Notes: generated from the sequence alone by a model not told the origin. A stretch of DNA of 64,000 nucleotides from Planctomycetota bacterium (GCA_016235815.1 JACRIM010000048.1:1-64000); one strand, 5' to 3'; shown: positions 26,308-35,997, numbered from the stretch's first letter. A program made the numbers and translations.

Positions 26308-26734
26308 AAAGAAAACGATCCTCGTGGTTGATGATGACGTTGCCATCCTCCGCGCCCTGGACATGCGTCTGTCGGAGGCCGGCTTCCTCGTCCTCACCGC
26401 CGCCAATTCCGACGATGCGTTGGAACAGGCCGCTGAGCACAAGGTCGATGCCATCACCCTTGACGTGGACCTGAATGGAGACGTCGACGGCCTTCATGTG
26501 GCGAAGCTGCTTCACGAGGACCCGCATACCGCCCACCTGCCCATCCTCTTTGTCACGGGGACCGCCGACCAGCACTTCAAGCAACGGTGCCAGGATGTCG
26601 GCGCCAAGTATTTCGTGTCCAAGCCCTACGATTCCGACCTGCTCATTCGAACCCTCAACGCCATGCTCGCCGCCGACGAAATCGCCGAACTCCAGCGGAT
26701 CGGCAATGCCAAACGCCGACAGCCGACAAGGTAA
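26297..26734 (+). CDS. Single-domain response regulator
   Basis: 145 aa, a receiver domain with VDDD (11-14), Asp56 (TLDVDLNGD) and Lys109 (VSKPYD). The loop after Asp56 is one residue longer than usual (DVDLNGDVDGLH). No output domain. It overlaps the preceding regulator gene by 11 bp. The start at 26297 has GGAG nine bases upstream. Confidence 0.88.
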   Translation: MRTEKKTILVVDDDVAILRALDMRLSEAGFLVLTAANSDDALEQAAEHKVDAITLDVDLNGDVDGLHVAKLLHEDPHTAHLPILFVTGTADQHFKQRCQDVGAKYFVSKPYDSDLLIRTLNAMLAADEIAELQRIGNAKRRQPTR

Positions 26735-26792
26735 GCCCGCGCCGACCGACTCGCCACGACGACAACGATTATCAGAAGGGAACTGAGATTAC

Positions 26793-27761
26793 ATGAAGCC
26801 AAAAAAAGTTCTTATCGCCGATGACGATCATCACCTGGTCAGCGCCCTGACCCTGCGTTGCCAACACCTCGGGCTGGAGGTGGACAGCTCGCCGGACGGC
26901 CTGCACGCCTGGCTGAATCTGATCATGCCCAGCCCGCCGGATGTGGTCATCCTGGACATCAACATGCCGTTCACGAACGGGCTGCGGGTCTGCAAGAAGA
27001 TTGCCGACGACGAGACCCTTTCGGGCATTCCCGTGATCATCCTCACCGGCGAGACCGATCCCGCGACGATTGAGCAGTGTCGCCGGATGGGCGCTCATTA
27101 TGTCCTCAAGGGTGCCGATACCTGGGAGCGACTGGAGCCGCTGATCTGCCAGGTCCTGGGCTTGCCCTTTCATCCGCCCAAGCGAGTTACGGCGCCCACC
27201 ATCGACCAGAAGCAGGAGGATGAGCCTGCGCCGAAACGCAACGGCGCGGCAACCGTGCTGGTCATTGATGACGACCCCGCGATCTCAAAGGCCCTTCGCA
27301 TCGAGCTTCGGCAGTACGGCGTGGACGTCGTCCGGGCCTTTTCGGGCGAGCAGGGGTTTTTCATGGCCCTGCGTGAACTGCCGGATGTCATTATCAGCGA
27401 CTACTCCATGCCCGACGGTCAGGGCGACTACGTGTTGCGACGCCTGCAGGATCACCCCCTGACCAAGCCCATTCCCGTGATCATCCTGACCGGAAAGACC
27501 CTGTACGGCCAAAAGGACTGCGGGCTGGCCCGTCAGATGGCGAACCTCGGGGCCGTGGAGTTTCTTACCAAGCCCCCGGATACCCGTGTGCTTTTCGACG
27601 TTTTGCGCCGCTACATTCCGCTGCGAAAGGGGCCATCTCCCGTCGAATCGGCGCAGAGCTCCCAACTGGGGTTCCCGAGTTTGCCGACAACCAACGACGT
27701 CAGCCACGACGAACGACTTCAGACAGCCCAAGACCCGGATCGTGGCATCCCCTGGGGGTAA
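26793..27761 (+). CDS. Tandem double-receiver protein
   Basis: 322 aa with two receiver domains. The first has Asp55 (LDINMPF) and Lys106; the second has Asp203 (SDYSMPDG) and Lys260. They are joined by a charged linker (about 125-152), and a 50-residue polar tail follows. There is no output domain. Two intact phospho-acceptors in one chain suggest a role as phosphate sink, integrator or branch point between the two kinases of the cluster. The 59-bp gap to the preceding gene is the largest in this part of the cluster. Confidence 0.88.
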   Translation: MKPKKVLIADDDHHLVSALTLRCQHLGLEVDSSPDGLHAWLNLIMPSPPDVVILDINMPFTNGLRVCKKIADDETLSGIPVIILTGETDPATIEQCRRMGAHYVLKGADTWERLEPLICQVLGLPFHPPKRVTAPTIDQKQEDEPAPKRNGAATVLVIDDDPAISKALRIELRQYGVDVVRAFSGEQGFFMALRELPDVIISDYSMPDGQGDYVLRRLQDHPLTKPIPVIILTGKTLYGQKDCGLARQMANLGAVEFLTKPPDTRVLFDVLRRYIPLRKGPSPVESAQSSQLGFPSLPTTNDVSHDERLQTAQDPDRGIPWG

Positions 27762-27903
27762 TTCCTGGACGGGCCGCATACCCACACAACCGCACGTGCT
27801 GTAACCAAGGCCGGTCTCGCCTTGGACTGAAATCGATTGGCGGCTGCCGATGGCTCGCTCCGGCCCCGGTCATTGAACCGGACAAGAGAACGCGGATTCC
27901 TCA

Positions 27904-29862
27904 ATGAACAAAAGACCATTCGAATTCAGCATCTTTAAGCGCGCGTACTTGGGAATTGCGGCATGCGCGGCGCTGCTTCTGGCCGTGGGTGGCGTCACGA
28001 TCTGGAGTCACCTTAAGTCCACTGACGCCTTCAAGTGGGTGCGCCACACCCAGGAGGTCAAGCTTGCGATTTCGCGCCTCTTTTCCGTTATGCAGGACGT
28101 CGAAACCGGGGCGCGTGGATTTGTCCTGACTGGCCAGGATCAATTCCTCGAACCCTATGAGTCCGCCATCACACACATCAGGGACGACCTCAGGGAGTTG
28201 CGAAAAGCGACCGCGGACAACCCCCGCCAGCAAGATCGGCTGGATGCGCTGGAAGTTCTCGTCAACACCAGACTGACCACGGCACGCGAGTTAATCGATA
28301 CTCGTCGGAACATGGGGCTAGAGGCGGCAATGGAATGCGTGCAAACCGGCGCCGGCAAACGCGCGATGGATGACATCCGGCTGGCTATCCACGAAATAGA
28401 CTCAGAAGAATCTCGACTACAGGACTATCACGATCAATCGGCCAAGTCACGCGCGATGACAACGACGGTGTCGATGTGCATGGCGGTTGTGTTGATTCTG
28501 GCGAACGCGATCGGCGCCTTTGTGCGGATGAACCGGGACTTCAATTCGCTCCGACGGGCACACGACGAGCTTGAGCACCGCGTGGAGCAGCGAACGGCGG
28601 ATCTCGCCACAGCCAATCGCACGTTGCAGGCCGAAGTCGAAGAACGTGCCCGCAACGTGGCCGAATTGCGCGAACGGGAGTCGAGGTTCCGGGCGGTATT
28701 CGAAACGGCAACCGATGCGATTCTCACGATCGACGAGCGTGGAAACATCGAATCGGCAAACGCCGCCGCCCTCCAGATGTTCGGTTACTCGTCCGACCAA
28801 ATCATCGGACACAACGTGAAAAAGCTTATGCCGGAGCCGTTCCGATCCGAGCATGACCAGTACCTGGCCAACTACCGCTCCACCGGCCGTCGCCGAATCA
28901 TCGGCATCGGCCGCGAAGTCTCCGGTCGGCGATACGACGATTCCGTGTTCCCCATCGAGCTTGCGATCGGTGAAGCCAATCTGGGGGATCGCCGAATATT
29001 CACGGGAATCATTCGAGATGTAACCAAACGAAAGAGCGACGAGGAGGCCCTTCGGACGGCGCATGACGAGCTTGAACGCCGCGTGGAGGAGAGGACGGAG
29101 GAACTTGAGCGATCCAACCGCGACTTGGAACAGTTCGCCTATGTGGCGTCGCACGATTTGCAGGAGCCGCTCCGCATGGTGGCCAGTTATATGCAGCTTT
29201 TGGAGCGGCGCTACAAGGACCGGCTCGATGCTGACGCCGCCGAGTTCATTCAGTTTGCCGTGGACGGCACTGTCCGCATGAAACTTCTTATCGGCGACCT
29301 GCTGGCGTATTCCCGCGTTGGCTCGAAGGGAAAGGCTCCGGAGCCGACCGACTGTGAAACCGTCTTCGAACATGCCGTTGCCAATCTTGCGGCCGCGATC
29401 GCGGAGTCGAATGCCCGCGTGACCCATGACCCGCTGCCGACCGTCATGGCCGACGAATCGCAGCTCGTCCAGCTCCTCCAGAACCTCATCGGCAACGCCG
29501 TCAAGTACCGCGCCACCGATCGGACACCGGAGATCCATGTCAGCGCGCAGCGCCGTAACGACGAATGGCTGTTCGCGGTGCGGGACAACGGCATCGGCAT
29601 CGAATCCCAATACGCCGATCGGATCTTTGTGATCTTCCAGCGATTGCACGCCAGGAATGAGTATTCCGGCACCGGCATCGGTCTGGCCGTTTGCAAGAGG
29701 ATCGTGGAACGGCACGATGGAAAAATCTGGATGGAGTCGGAACCGGAGAACGGTGCAACGTTTTATTTCACTATTCCACAGGACAGGGAGATTTCCAATG
29801 AAGAATCAGAAGGAGCCTACCAACCCCATCGAGATCTTGTTGGTGGAGGATTCGCCCGGTGA
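27904..29862 (+). CDS. CHASE3-PAS sensor histidine kinase
   Basis: 652 aa. Membrane helices at about 13-35 and 186-208 bracket a periplasmic CHASE3-like domain ([16 protein letters not shown] at 62-77). Two coiled-coil stretches (about 215-258 and 381-410) flank a PAS domain (about 260-375; [16 protein letters not shown]). The HisKA has His417 in [12 protein letters not shown], the variant seen in phytochrome-type kinases. The ATPase domain has N531, DNGIGI (561-566) and GTGIGL (589-594). It overlaps the following Rcp1-like regulator gene by 65 bp. The PAS core resembles FixL, but no heme-ligand His can be assigned with confidence. Confidence 0.9.
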   Translation: MNKRPFEFSIFKRAYLGIAACAALLLAVGGVTIWSHLKSTDAFKWVRHTQEVKLAISRLFSVMQDVETGARGFVLTGQDQFLEPYESAITHIRDDLRELRKATADNPRQQDRLDALEVLVNTRLTTARELIDTRRNMGLEAAMECVQTGAGKRAMDDIRLAIHEIDSEESRLQDYHDQSAKSRAMTTTVSMCMAVVLILANAIGAFVRMNRDFNSLRRAHDELEHRVEQRTADLATANRTLQAEVEERARNVAELRERESRFRAVFETATDAILTIDERGNIESANAAALQMFGYSSDQIIGHNVKKLMPEPFRSEHDQYLANYRSTGRRRIIGIGREVSGRRYDDSVFPIELAIGEANLGDRRIFTGIIRDVTKRKSDEEALRTAHDELERRVEERTEELERSNRDLEQFAYVASHDLQEPLRMVASYMQLLERRYKDRLDADAAEFIQFAVDGTVRMKLLIGDLLAYSRVGSKGKAPEPTDCETVFEHAVANLAAAIAESNARVTHDPLPTVMADESQLVQLLQNLIGNAVKYRATDRTPEIHVSAQRRNDEWLFAVRDNGIGIESQYADRIFVIFQRLHARNEYSGTGIGLAVCKRIVERHDGKIWMESEPENGATFYFTIPQDREISNEESEGAYQPHRDLVGGGFAR

Positions 29863-30301
29863 TGCGCGGCTGACGCTGGAGGGCTTCAAGGAAGCCAGGG
29901 TGCGAAACTCCATGCACGTCGCCAGGGACGGCGTGGAGGCCATGGCATTCCTCCGCAAAGAGGGCAAGTACGCGGACATGCCGCGGCCGGACCTGATCCT
30001 GCTGGACTTGAACATGCCGCGAAAGGACGGTCGAGAAGTGCTGGCTGAGATCAAGGGCGATGAAGACCTCAAGACCATTCCGGTGGTGATCCTGACAACG
30101 TCAGCCGCCGAATCGGACATTCTCAGGAGCTACGGCCTGCACGCGAACTCCTATATCACCAAGCCCGTGGACCTCGAACAGTTCATGATGGCGGTACGTT
30201 CGATCGAGGAGTTCTGGCTCACGATTGTCAGGCTGCCCGGACAGGTGTCCGCGGAGGCGCAACGTCGGAAAACAAACCGAATAGCCCCGGCCCGTGCCTG
30301 A
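29798..30301 (+). CDS. Rcp1-type response regulator
   Basis: 167 aa receiver domain: [10 protein letters not shown] (16-25), Asp70 ([11 protein letters not shown]) and Lys122 (ITKPVD). The long loop before Asp70 and the C-terminal [15 protein letters not shown] are characteristic of the Rcp1 family, which pairs with phytochrome-like kinases carrying the [10 protein letters not shown]-box. That is the H-box of the overlapping upstream kinase. No output domain. GGGAG (29786-29790) lies seven bases upstream of the ATG. The two genes form a recognisable cognate pair. Confidence 0.9.
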   Translation: MKNQKEPTNPIEILLVEDSPGDARLTLEGFKEARVRNSMHVARDGVEAMAFLRKEGKYADMPRPDLILLDLNMPRKDGREVLAEIKGDEDLKTIPVVILTTSAAESDILRSYGLHANSYITKPVDLEQFMMAVRSIEEFWLTIVRLPGQVSAEAQRRKTNRIAPARA

Positions 30302-30457
30302 CTCACCTTCGCGAACGATGCAGAGCGTACGCTGGTTGAGTTTTGCATCATGGACTCTCCTGTCGACGACCAGGACAGCCACCTGTTCAATTGTCAAACC
30401 TGAACCATCGAAATCGCCCAGCCCCCCGCCGCGGTGGCGGATGCCTGTTGGCGTTCG

Positions 30458-32209
30458 TCAATACTCGCTCTCCTGCCGATCGCGCGTCTCTTCCACCGGC
30501 GCCTCTTCGCCTTCCTTCAGGCCTTCCGTCTGGAACTTCGCCGGAATGCTCTGCGCCTTCGTCAGCGTGTAGAGGATGTCCACGATCTCCGAATACGGCA
30601 CGGCCAGACCGCGAACCTTGCCGCCATCCTCCTCGTCGTCGCGCTTCATCGAATCGCCGAGGAATTCCACCAACTCGCCGACATTCATCGGAGCGGACAG
30701 TTGATCAGAGGTCTTGCCCAGCCGCTTGCCCTTGTAGATAACGGTGAGCGACTGATCGCCGGGCTTCGCGCTGATCTGCGTGAGCAGCCGTCGGCCGTCC
30801 TTGCGATCGCCGGGGAAGATGGCATCGTCGCGGCATTTGAGCTGCTTCCCAAAGATCGCGATGCGCGGTTCGCCAAGGCGCTGCACATAGATGAGATACG
30901 GCCCGCCCGTCTCGATCACATCGAGAATCAGATTGTCCTTATCCAGCACCTTGCTGGTGATGGCCGGGTGCGGTCGGCGGCGCAGCGACCGATAGGCCCG
31001 AATGCGCACCTCGTCGTCCGGGTCGTCCAGTAGTTTGCGCAGCGTCTCCCCCGCGCCATACATATTCGTCGCAAAGCCCAGCTCATCGATCGCCTGCAGC
31101 CGGAACTTGTTGTCCACCTCGTTCGCGAACGTGCTCAGCACCTCGGCCGCGGCGTTGTCGCCCATCCGAATTCCCGCCAGCGCCGCGTAATAGCGCGCAT
31201 CGGGCAGGGCGTGTTGATAAGTCTCCTTCAGATGCGGCAGCGCGATCTTCCCAATGGCCAGCCACGCCAGTGAGATCGCCTCGAAATCGACATCCGGCCC
31301 GTCGATCTCCTGCACCAGTTCGACGGCCCGCTTCTCAAGAATTGACGGGTTCTCATTCAACGTGGTGTGCGCCACCTGCTCCAAAAAGAGCCGCTTCCGC
31401 CACTTCCACTCATCCGGAATGTTGATATCCACATAGCTCGCGCTCTGGCCCACCGCGATGGGGTTGACCCCGCCATACCGCCCATTGATCCGCGCCACGA
31501 TCTGCTGCGTGATCGCATAGCGAGGATCGTTCAGCACGAATCGCACGCGCCGCGGCTCGGTCACGCTCCCGCCGCCCAGCACGAACCCCGTGCGAAGCAG
31601 GACGCTGCTCGTCGCGACGCCCTCCTGATCGAAGATCGATACGAACACCGGCCCCGTCGCCGTCGCCAGCGGCTTGCCCTCGATCACGCCCTGCGGCGTC
31701 TCGGCATAAAGCTTCAACTCGCCAAGCACCAGCCGACCGCCGACCAGCGACTTTGTCTGCGAACCCAGCGCCTTGACCACCACGTCAAACCGATCACCGC
31801 GCTTGGCCGCCGCGGGAATCAGCCCCGTGATCTCGACCATTGCCGCGTCGCGCCCCTTGAAGATTTCCTCGGTCGGGATACCCGGCGCGCCGATCTCCTG
31901 ATGCTTGCGAACCTGCTTGATGAGATATTTCTTGACTTCATCGGGTCCGTCCGCGCCGCCGGTGTCGACAAGATCGACCACCAGCCCATAGCCGCGAACC
32001 GACATGAGCTGCGTGCCCTCAATGGTCACGAGCGGCGCAATCGCCCCCTGCAGCGCCTTGGACTTCGACTTCGGCCGAGGCGTCGCCTCAGGCTGCGACG
32101 GCTTGTCCTTGCCGAAACTGTCCCCGAAGCGATCCCACTCCTCCTTGACGCAGGCGGACGCAAGGAACGCAAGGGCAAATGTAAAGACAGCAAGGCGCGG
32201 GCGATTCAT
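30458..32209 (-). CDS. Lipoprotein fusing a FlgI (flagellar P-ring)-like domain to HEAT-like repeats
   Basis: 583 aa. The signal peptide MNRPRLAVFTFALAFLASAC has its lipobox Cys at 20. Residues about 50-270 follow the FlgI pattern: QLMSVRGYGLVVDLVDTGG, then AAMVEITGLIPAAAKRGDRF, SLVGGRLVLGELK, and RVRFVLNDPRYAITQQIVAR. Residues about 310-420 are alpha-helical repeats of HEAT type. The last 160 residues resemble another small beta domain. No flagellar gene is adjacent, the protein is lipid-anchored and FlgI is not normally fused to HEAT repeats. A ring- or collar-like envelope role separate from flagella is an inference. The start is set by the signal peptide. Confidence 0.75.
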   Translation of the reverse strand: MNRPRLAVFTFALAFLASACVKEEWDRFGDSFGKDKPSQPEATPRPKSKSKALQGAIAPLVTIEGTQLMSVRGYGLVVDLVDTGGADGPDEVKKYLIKQVRKHQEIGAPGIPTEEIFKGRDAAMVEITGLIPAAAKRGDRFDVVVKALGSQTKSLVGGRLVLGELKLYAETPQGVIEGKPLATATGPVFVSIFDQEGVATSSVLLRTGFVLGGGSVTEPRRVRFVLNDPRYAITQQIVARINGRYGGVNPIAVGQSASYVDINIPDEWKWRKRLFLEQVAHTTLNENPSILEKRAVELVQEIDGPDVDFEAISLAWLAIGKIALPHLKETYQHALPDARYYAALAGIRMGDNAAAEVLSTFANEVDNKFRLQAIDELGFATNMYGAGETLRKLLDDPDDEVRIRAYRSLRRRPHPAITSKVLDKDNLILDVIETGGPYLIYVQRLGEPRIAIFGKQLKCRDDAIFPGDRKDGRRLLTQISAKPGDQSLTVIYKGKRLGKTSDQLSAPMNVGELVEFLGDSMKRDDEEDGGKVRGLAVPYSEIVDILYTLTKAQSIPAKFQTEGLKEGEEAPVEETRDRQESEY

Positions 32210-32451
32210 CAGGCAAAGACTCCGAGTGCTACAGAGTGTATCGGCAGGGCGGCGTGGCGTTCGGAGCACCGAGGCGGCGGGGTTGATATAGCAACTTCAG
32301 CATTATAGGCACGGCAGATTAGACCAGGAAATATTTGGCGGGGTGGTGTGGGCGAGGCCCTGCACCGTTGTAGCCGCCGAGTCGCCGCTGTACCGCCCCG
32401 GTCGCAGGGCGTTCTCGTTTCCATCTCGCGTCACCAATTGGCAAACGTGGA

Positions 32452-33678
32452 TTAGAGCGAAAGGACATCCTCCCAGGGCCAGCAATGAACGCCGCGCTGA
32501 ATCTCAAAGGCCTCGGACGCCTGAGAAATGATGCCCGAAACACCAATGGAATCGCCAAAGTCCGCACGAGCATGCACCAACGATGTTGCATGTTTCGGTA
32601 CCATGGTTGCACCGCTCTTGATTTCGAACAAATGAAGCTTGCCATCCATTTCCACAACGAGATCCACCTCCAGACCGTCCCGCGTGCGGAGGTAGTAGAT
32701 CGATGGAATTTGACCAAAAAGGTGGCAACGCTTCCAGAAGTCCATCACGATAAACGTCTCAAACAAATGTGGAAAGTGCGGGCTGCCACGTAAGGTGTCC
32801 GAATCGCGCAAGCCCAGGAGATAGCACGCCAGTGCCGTGTCGTTGAAATAGAGCTTCGGGCTTTTCACCAGGCGCTTACCCAGGTTGCGATAGTACGGAT
32901 AGAGCAGCACAACTTGATACCCCGTCTCCAGCATCGAAAGCCACCTACGCGCCGTTGGGACTGACACCCCGATATCTCGCGCGAGGTCGGAGACATTGAG
33001 AATCTGTCCGGTACGCGTCGCACACAATCGAAGGAATCGCTCGAATTGACCAAGGTCCCCCACCTGCGACAGATTTCGAATATCACGCTCAAGATAGGTG
33101 GTGATGTACGAACCGCACCAGAGGTCTTTATTGATGGATGGGCGGCTCGCTATCTCTGGATAATGTCCTCGCAGGATGAGTTGTGGCAGCGGTGGACGAC
33201 GCGCCGCGAACGGCTTGGCGTGCGGAAGACGCTTCAACAGCGCTGATAGGCTGATGGACTCGCCGCCTCGGTTCACGCGTTCCGCGAACGAAAACGGGGG
33301 AAGCGAAAGAACTGCCGCCCGACCAGCCAATGATTCACTGATGTTCTGCATCATGACGAAATTCTGCGACCCGGTCAGAATCCAGAACCCCGGCTTGCGC
33401 TTGTCATCGATTCGTGACTTGATCAACGGAAGCAGCTGCGGGGCATACTGGAATTCATCGAGAATGACCGGGCCCGTGCAGCCGGCCAGAAAAGTGCGCG
33501 GGTCGTCCGTCGCGCGAATACGCACATCCGGATCTTCAAGATTGATATATCGATGGGTACGTCGAAGCAGTGTTCGAAGAAGCGTGGTCTTCCCGGATTG
33601 CCGGGGCCCTGTTACGACGACCGCCGGGAAGGACTTGACCGCGGATTGCACCACTCGAGCCAGTACTCGACGCTTCAT
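32452..33678 (-). CDS. AAA ATPase with DUF4143 domain (copy A)
   Basis: 408 aa. Walker A GPRQSGKTT (24-32) and Walker B PVILDEFQ (70-77) belong to the N-terminal AAA domain. LTGSQNFVMMQ is the sensor-like strand. A winged-helix middle segment follows (ILNVSDLARDIGVSVPTARR). The C-terminal DUF4143 nuclease-like part has LRTRDGLEVDLVVEMDGKLH and LFEIKSG, an E-x-K pattern. The family is widespread, multicopy and of unclear function. The start is ATG 33678, closely preceded by a promoter and perfect palindrome (33692-33730), suggesting autoregulation. A second member lies at 48453-49604. Confidence 0.85.
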   Translation of the reverse strand: MKRRVLARVVQSAVKSFPAVVVTGPRQSGKTTLLRTLLRRTHRYINLEDPDVRIRATDDPRTFLAGCTGPVILDEFQYAPQLLPLIKSRIDDKRKPGFWILTGSQNFVMMQNISESLAGRAAVLSLPPFSFAERVNRGGESISLSALLKRLPHAKPFAARRPPLPQLILRGHYPEIASRPSINKDLWCGSYITTYLERDIRNLSQVGDLGQFERFLRLCATRTGQILNVSDLARDIGVSVPTARRWLSMLETGYQVVLLYPYYRNLGKRLVKSPKLYFNDTALACYLLGLRDSDTLRGSPHFPHLFETFIVMDFWKRCHLFGQIPSIYYLRTRDGLEVDLVVEMDGKLHLFEIKSGATMVPKHATSLVHARADFGDSIGVSGIISQASEAFEIQRGVHCWPWEDVLSL

Positions 33679-33685
33679 ACCCAGA

Positions 33686-33714
33686 ATTGTCACCCTGCAT
33701 ATTTAATATGTCAA
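33686..33714 (-). promoter_or_regulatory. Sigma-70 promoter of DUF4143 ATPase A
   Basis: Reading on the minus strand: TTGACA (33714-33709), a 17-bp spacer, then GACAAT (33691-33686). The expected start of transcription falls within a few bases of the ATG at 33678, so the mRNA would be leaderless or nearly so. The left arm of the palindrome lies within the spacer. Confidence 0.6.
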
Positions 33715-33730
33715 GTTAAATATGCAGGGT
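33692..33730. promoter_or_regulatory. 15-bp perfect inverted repeat (probable operator)
   Basis: ACCCTGCATATTTAA (33692-33706) and its exact reverse complement (33716-33730) are separated by 9 bp. The palindrome straddles the -35 box of the ATPase promoter. Its AT-rich core and position fit a repressor operator; it is not followed by a T-run and is not a terminator. Confidence 0.65.
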
Positions 33731-33756
33731 TCCCACCAGCCCCATCCCAGCCGCGA

Positions 33757-34737
33757 CTAAATCACAAAATCCCCGCCTTCAGCCCCGGCGCTCTTCGACT
33801 TCGGCGGACGCACGTTCAACTCCGGCGGGCTGGTCGTCACCGTGCACCCCGCCGGCGTGCTGGAGGTCAGGAACGTCGAGCCGCCGATCGTGCTGCCCTC
33901 GCCAAGCACGGTGTCGCCGCCGAGGATGATCGCGTTCGCATAAATCGTCACGTTATTTCGGACGGTCGGGTGTCGCTTGTAACCCTTCACCATTCGGCCG
34001 CGCTCATCCTTGAGGAAGGACAGTGCGCCAAGCGTCACGCCCTGATAGACCTTTACATAGTCCCCGATCTCCGCCGTCTCGCCGATGACCACGCCCGTGC
34101 CGTGATCGATAAAGAAGCTGCGCCCGATGGTCGCGCCGGGGTGAATGTCGATGCCGGTGCGCTGGTGCGCCCACTCGCTCATGGCCCGCGGCATCACCGG
34201 CACATTCATTCGATACAACTCATGGGCAAAGCGATACACCGAGATCGCCAACAAGCCCGGATACGTCATGATCACTTCATCCGTGTTCACCGCGGCCGGG
34301 TCGCCGTCATACGCGGCCTGTACGTCCAGCGCCAACATGGCTCGAACATCGACTATGCGATCGAGAAACGTCGCCGCCATCCCCCGCGCCTTCGTGTCGA
34401 TCGGCAGCGCCTGATCCGACGAGCCGTTGGGGTCGTAGTTCCCCTCGATCTCATTCTGATGGCAGAGCGAGCGAAAGATTTGCAGATAGACCGCTTGAGC
34501 CAAACGCGGCAACAATTCGCCGACGTGGTAGTACACATTCTTCTCAGAGAGATCCTGTCGGCCGAAGTAGCCGGGATACGAAATCTCCAACAGCATCTCG
34601 GTAATGCGAATCAACTCACTGCGGCTCGGCAGATAGCCGCGGCCGATGTGCTGCGTGCGATGGTCGCCGTTGTAGCTGTCGACGATGCGCTGGACGAGGC
34701 CCTGAATCTGTGGATCGAGATCGAATTCACCAAGCAT
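33757..34737 (-). CDS. cysE: Serine O-acetyltransferase (EpsC-type CysE)
   Basis: 326 aa. Makes O-acetylserine from serine and acetyl-CoA, the first step of cysteine synthesis. The helical N-terminal domain of about 180 residues is long, as in the EpsC subgroup. The left-handed beta-helix contains DIHPGATIG, FFIDHGTGVVIGETAEIG and VKVYQGVTLGALS, with the usual catalytic His residues and acetyl-CoA loop. The tail (PPELNVRPPKSKSAG) is longer than usual. A TATAAT box lies only 6 bp before the ATG (34744-34749), suggesting a leaderless mRNA. It is divergent from the cysteine desulfurase gene. Confidence 0.9.
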   Translation of the reverse strand: MLGEFDLDPQIQGLVQRIVDSYNGDHRTQHIGRGYLPSRSELIRITEMLLEISYPGYFGRQDLSEKNVYYHVGELLPRLAQAVYLQIFRSLCHQNEIEGNYDPNGSSDQALPIDTKARGMAATFLDRIVDVRAMLALDVQAAYDGDPAAVNTDEVIMTYPGLLAISVYRFAHELYRMNVPVMPRAMSEWAHQRTGIDIHPGATIGRSFFIDHGTGVVIGETAEIGDYVKVYQGVTLGALSFLKDERGRMVKGYKRHPTVRNNVTIYANAIILGGDTVLGEGSTIGGSTFLTSSTPAGCTVTTSPPELNVRPPKSKSAGAEGGDFVI

Positions 34738-34824
34738 GGCGGGATTATACGGAGGCGCGCCCGTGGGGCCACTCCCATTGTCGCGCCAGCGCCGCCCCGC
34801 AACACGCCGCTATAATTCCGAACA

Positions 34825-35997
34825 ATGCCGCCCATTTACCTCGATAACAATTCCACGACGCGCGTCGCGCCCGAAGTCCTCGCAGCGATGGAGCCCTACT
34901 GGCGCGAGCAATTCGGCAACCCCTCCAGCCTGCACCTCCTTGGCCAAGCCGCCCGCCACGCCATCGAGGTCGCCCGCGAACACGTCGCCGCCCTGATTGG
35001 TGCAACGCCCCGCGAAATCGTCTTCACCAGCGGCGGCACCGAATCCGACAACCTCGCCATCCTCGGCACGCTCGCCGCTTACCCGACAAAAAACCATGTC
35101 GTCACCACCGCCGTCGAACATCCGGCAATTCACTCGCTCTGCGAACGGCTGGCAGCACAAGGCGCCCGAGTCACCTTCGTCGGCGTCGACATCGACGGCC
35201 ATCTGAACATCGACGAATTCGCCGCCGCCCTCACCGACGGCACGGCCATTGCCAGCGTGATGTACGCGAACAACGAAACCGGCGTGCTCTTCCCAATCCG
35301 CGAAATCGCCGAACTGTGCAACGCCCGTGGAATTCCGCTCCACGTCGATGCAGTGCAGGCCGCCGGAAAACTGCCGATCGATGTCAAGACACTCGGCGCG
35401 AAGCTGCTCACTATCTCGGCCCACAAGATCCACGCCCCCAAGGGTGCCGGTGCGCTTTACGTCGGCCGGGGGGCGCGATTGCGCAGCACTCAGGTAGGCG
35501 GCCACCAGGAGCGCGACATTCGCCCCGGCACCGAAAATGTCGCCGCCATCGTCGGATTCGGCGAAGCGGCAAGACTCGCAAAGGAACGTCTCACGCGCGG
35601 CGACATGTCCCGGGTTGCAACCTTGCGCGATCGCCTCGATCGCGGCCTGTGTGAACGCGTTCCCTTCGCACGCGTCCTCGGCGACCCTGCGAACCGCACC
35701 CCCAACACCACGAGCATCGCCTTCGAATCGCTCGAGGCCGAGGCGATTCTGGTCGCTCTCAGCGAACGCGGCGTCTGCGCCTCCAGCGGATCGGCCTGCA
35801 GCAGCGGCTCCCTCGAACCATCTCACGTTCTCAAGGCGATGGGAATTCCACAGGCGCTGGCCCACGGCGCGATTCGATTCAGCTTGTCAGTGGAAACGAC
35901 GGACGACGAAATCGACGATGCGCTGCGCATCGTGCCCGAAGTCGCGCATCGGCTCGCCTCACTCACCGCGCGAACGGATTACGCCGCAAAGCGTTGA
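34825..35997 (+). CDS. Cysteine desulfurase (NifS/IscS type)
   Basis: 390 aa PLP enzyme that removes sulfur from cysteine for Fe-S cluster or thio-cofactor assembly. The N-terminal motif is IYLDNNSTT (4-12). His99 stacks on the cofactor (AVEHPAIHS) and Lys201 binds it (SAHKIHAPKG). The catalytic Cys325 is in ASSGSACSSGS, the flexible-loop form of class I enzymes. No iscU or nifU scaffold gene is adjacent. TATAAT (34811-34816) lies 8 bp before the ATG with no Shine-Dalgarno, so a leaderless transcript is likely. The divergent neighbour cysE makes the cysteine precursor. Confidence 0.92.
   Translation: MPPIYLDNNSTTRVAPEVLAAMEPYWREQFGNPSSLHLLGQAARHAIEVAREHVAALIGATPREIVFTSGGTESDNLAILGTLAAYPTKNHVVTTAVEHPAIHSLCERLAAQGARVTFVGVDIDGHLNIDEFAAALTDGTAIASVMYANNETGVLFPIREIAELCNARGIPLHVDAVQAAGKLPIDVKTLGAKLLTISAHKIHAPKGAGALYVGRGARLRSTQVGGHQERDIRPGTENVAAIVGFGEAARLAKERLTRGDMSRVATLRDRLDRGLCERVPFARVLGDPANRTPNTTSIAFESLEAEAILVALSERGVCASSGSACSSGSLEPSHVLKAMGIPQALAHGAIRFSLSVETTDDEIDDALRIVPEVAHRLASLTARTDYAAKR

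Noticed and set aside
28447-29715. 422-codon open frame opposite the CHASE3-PAS kinase
   Set aside because: Shadow of the kinase coding sequence; no recognisable protein features.
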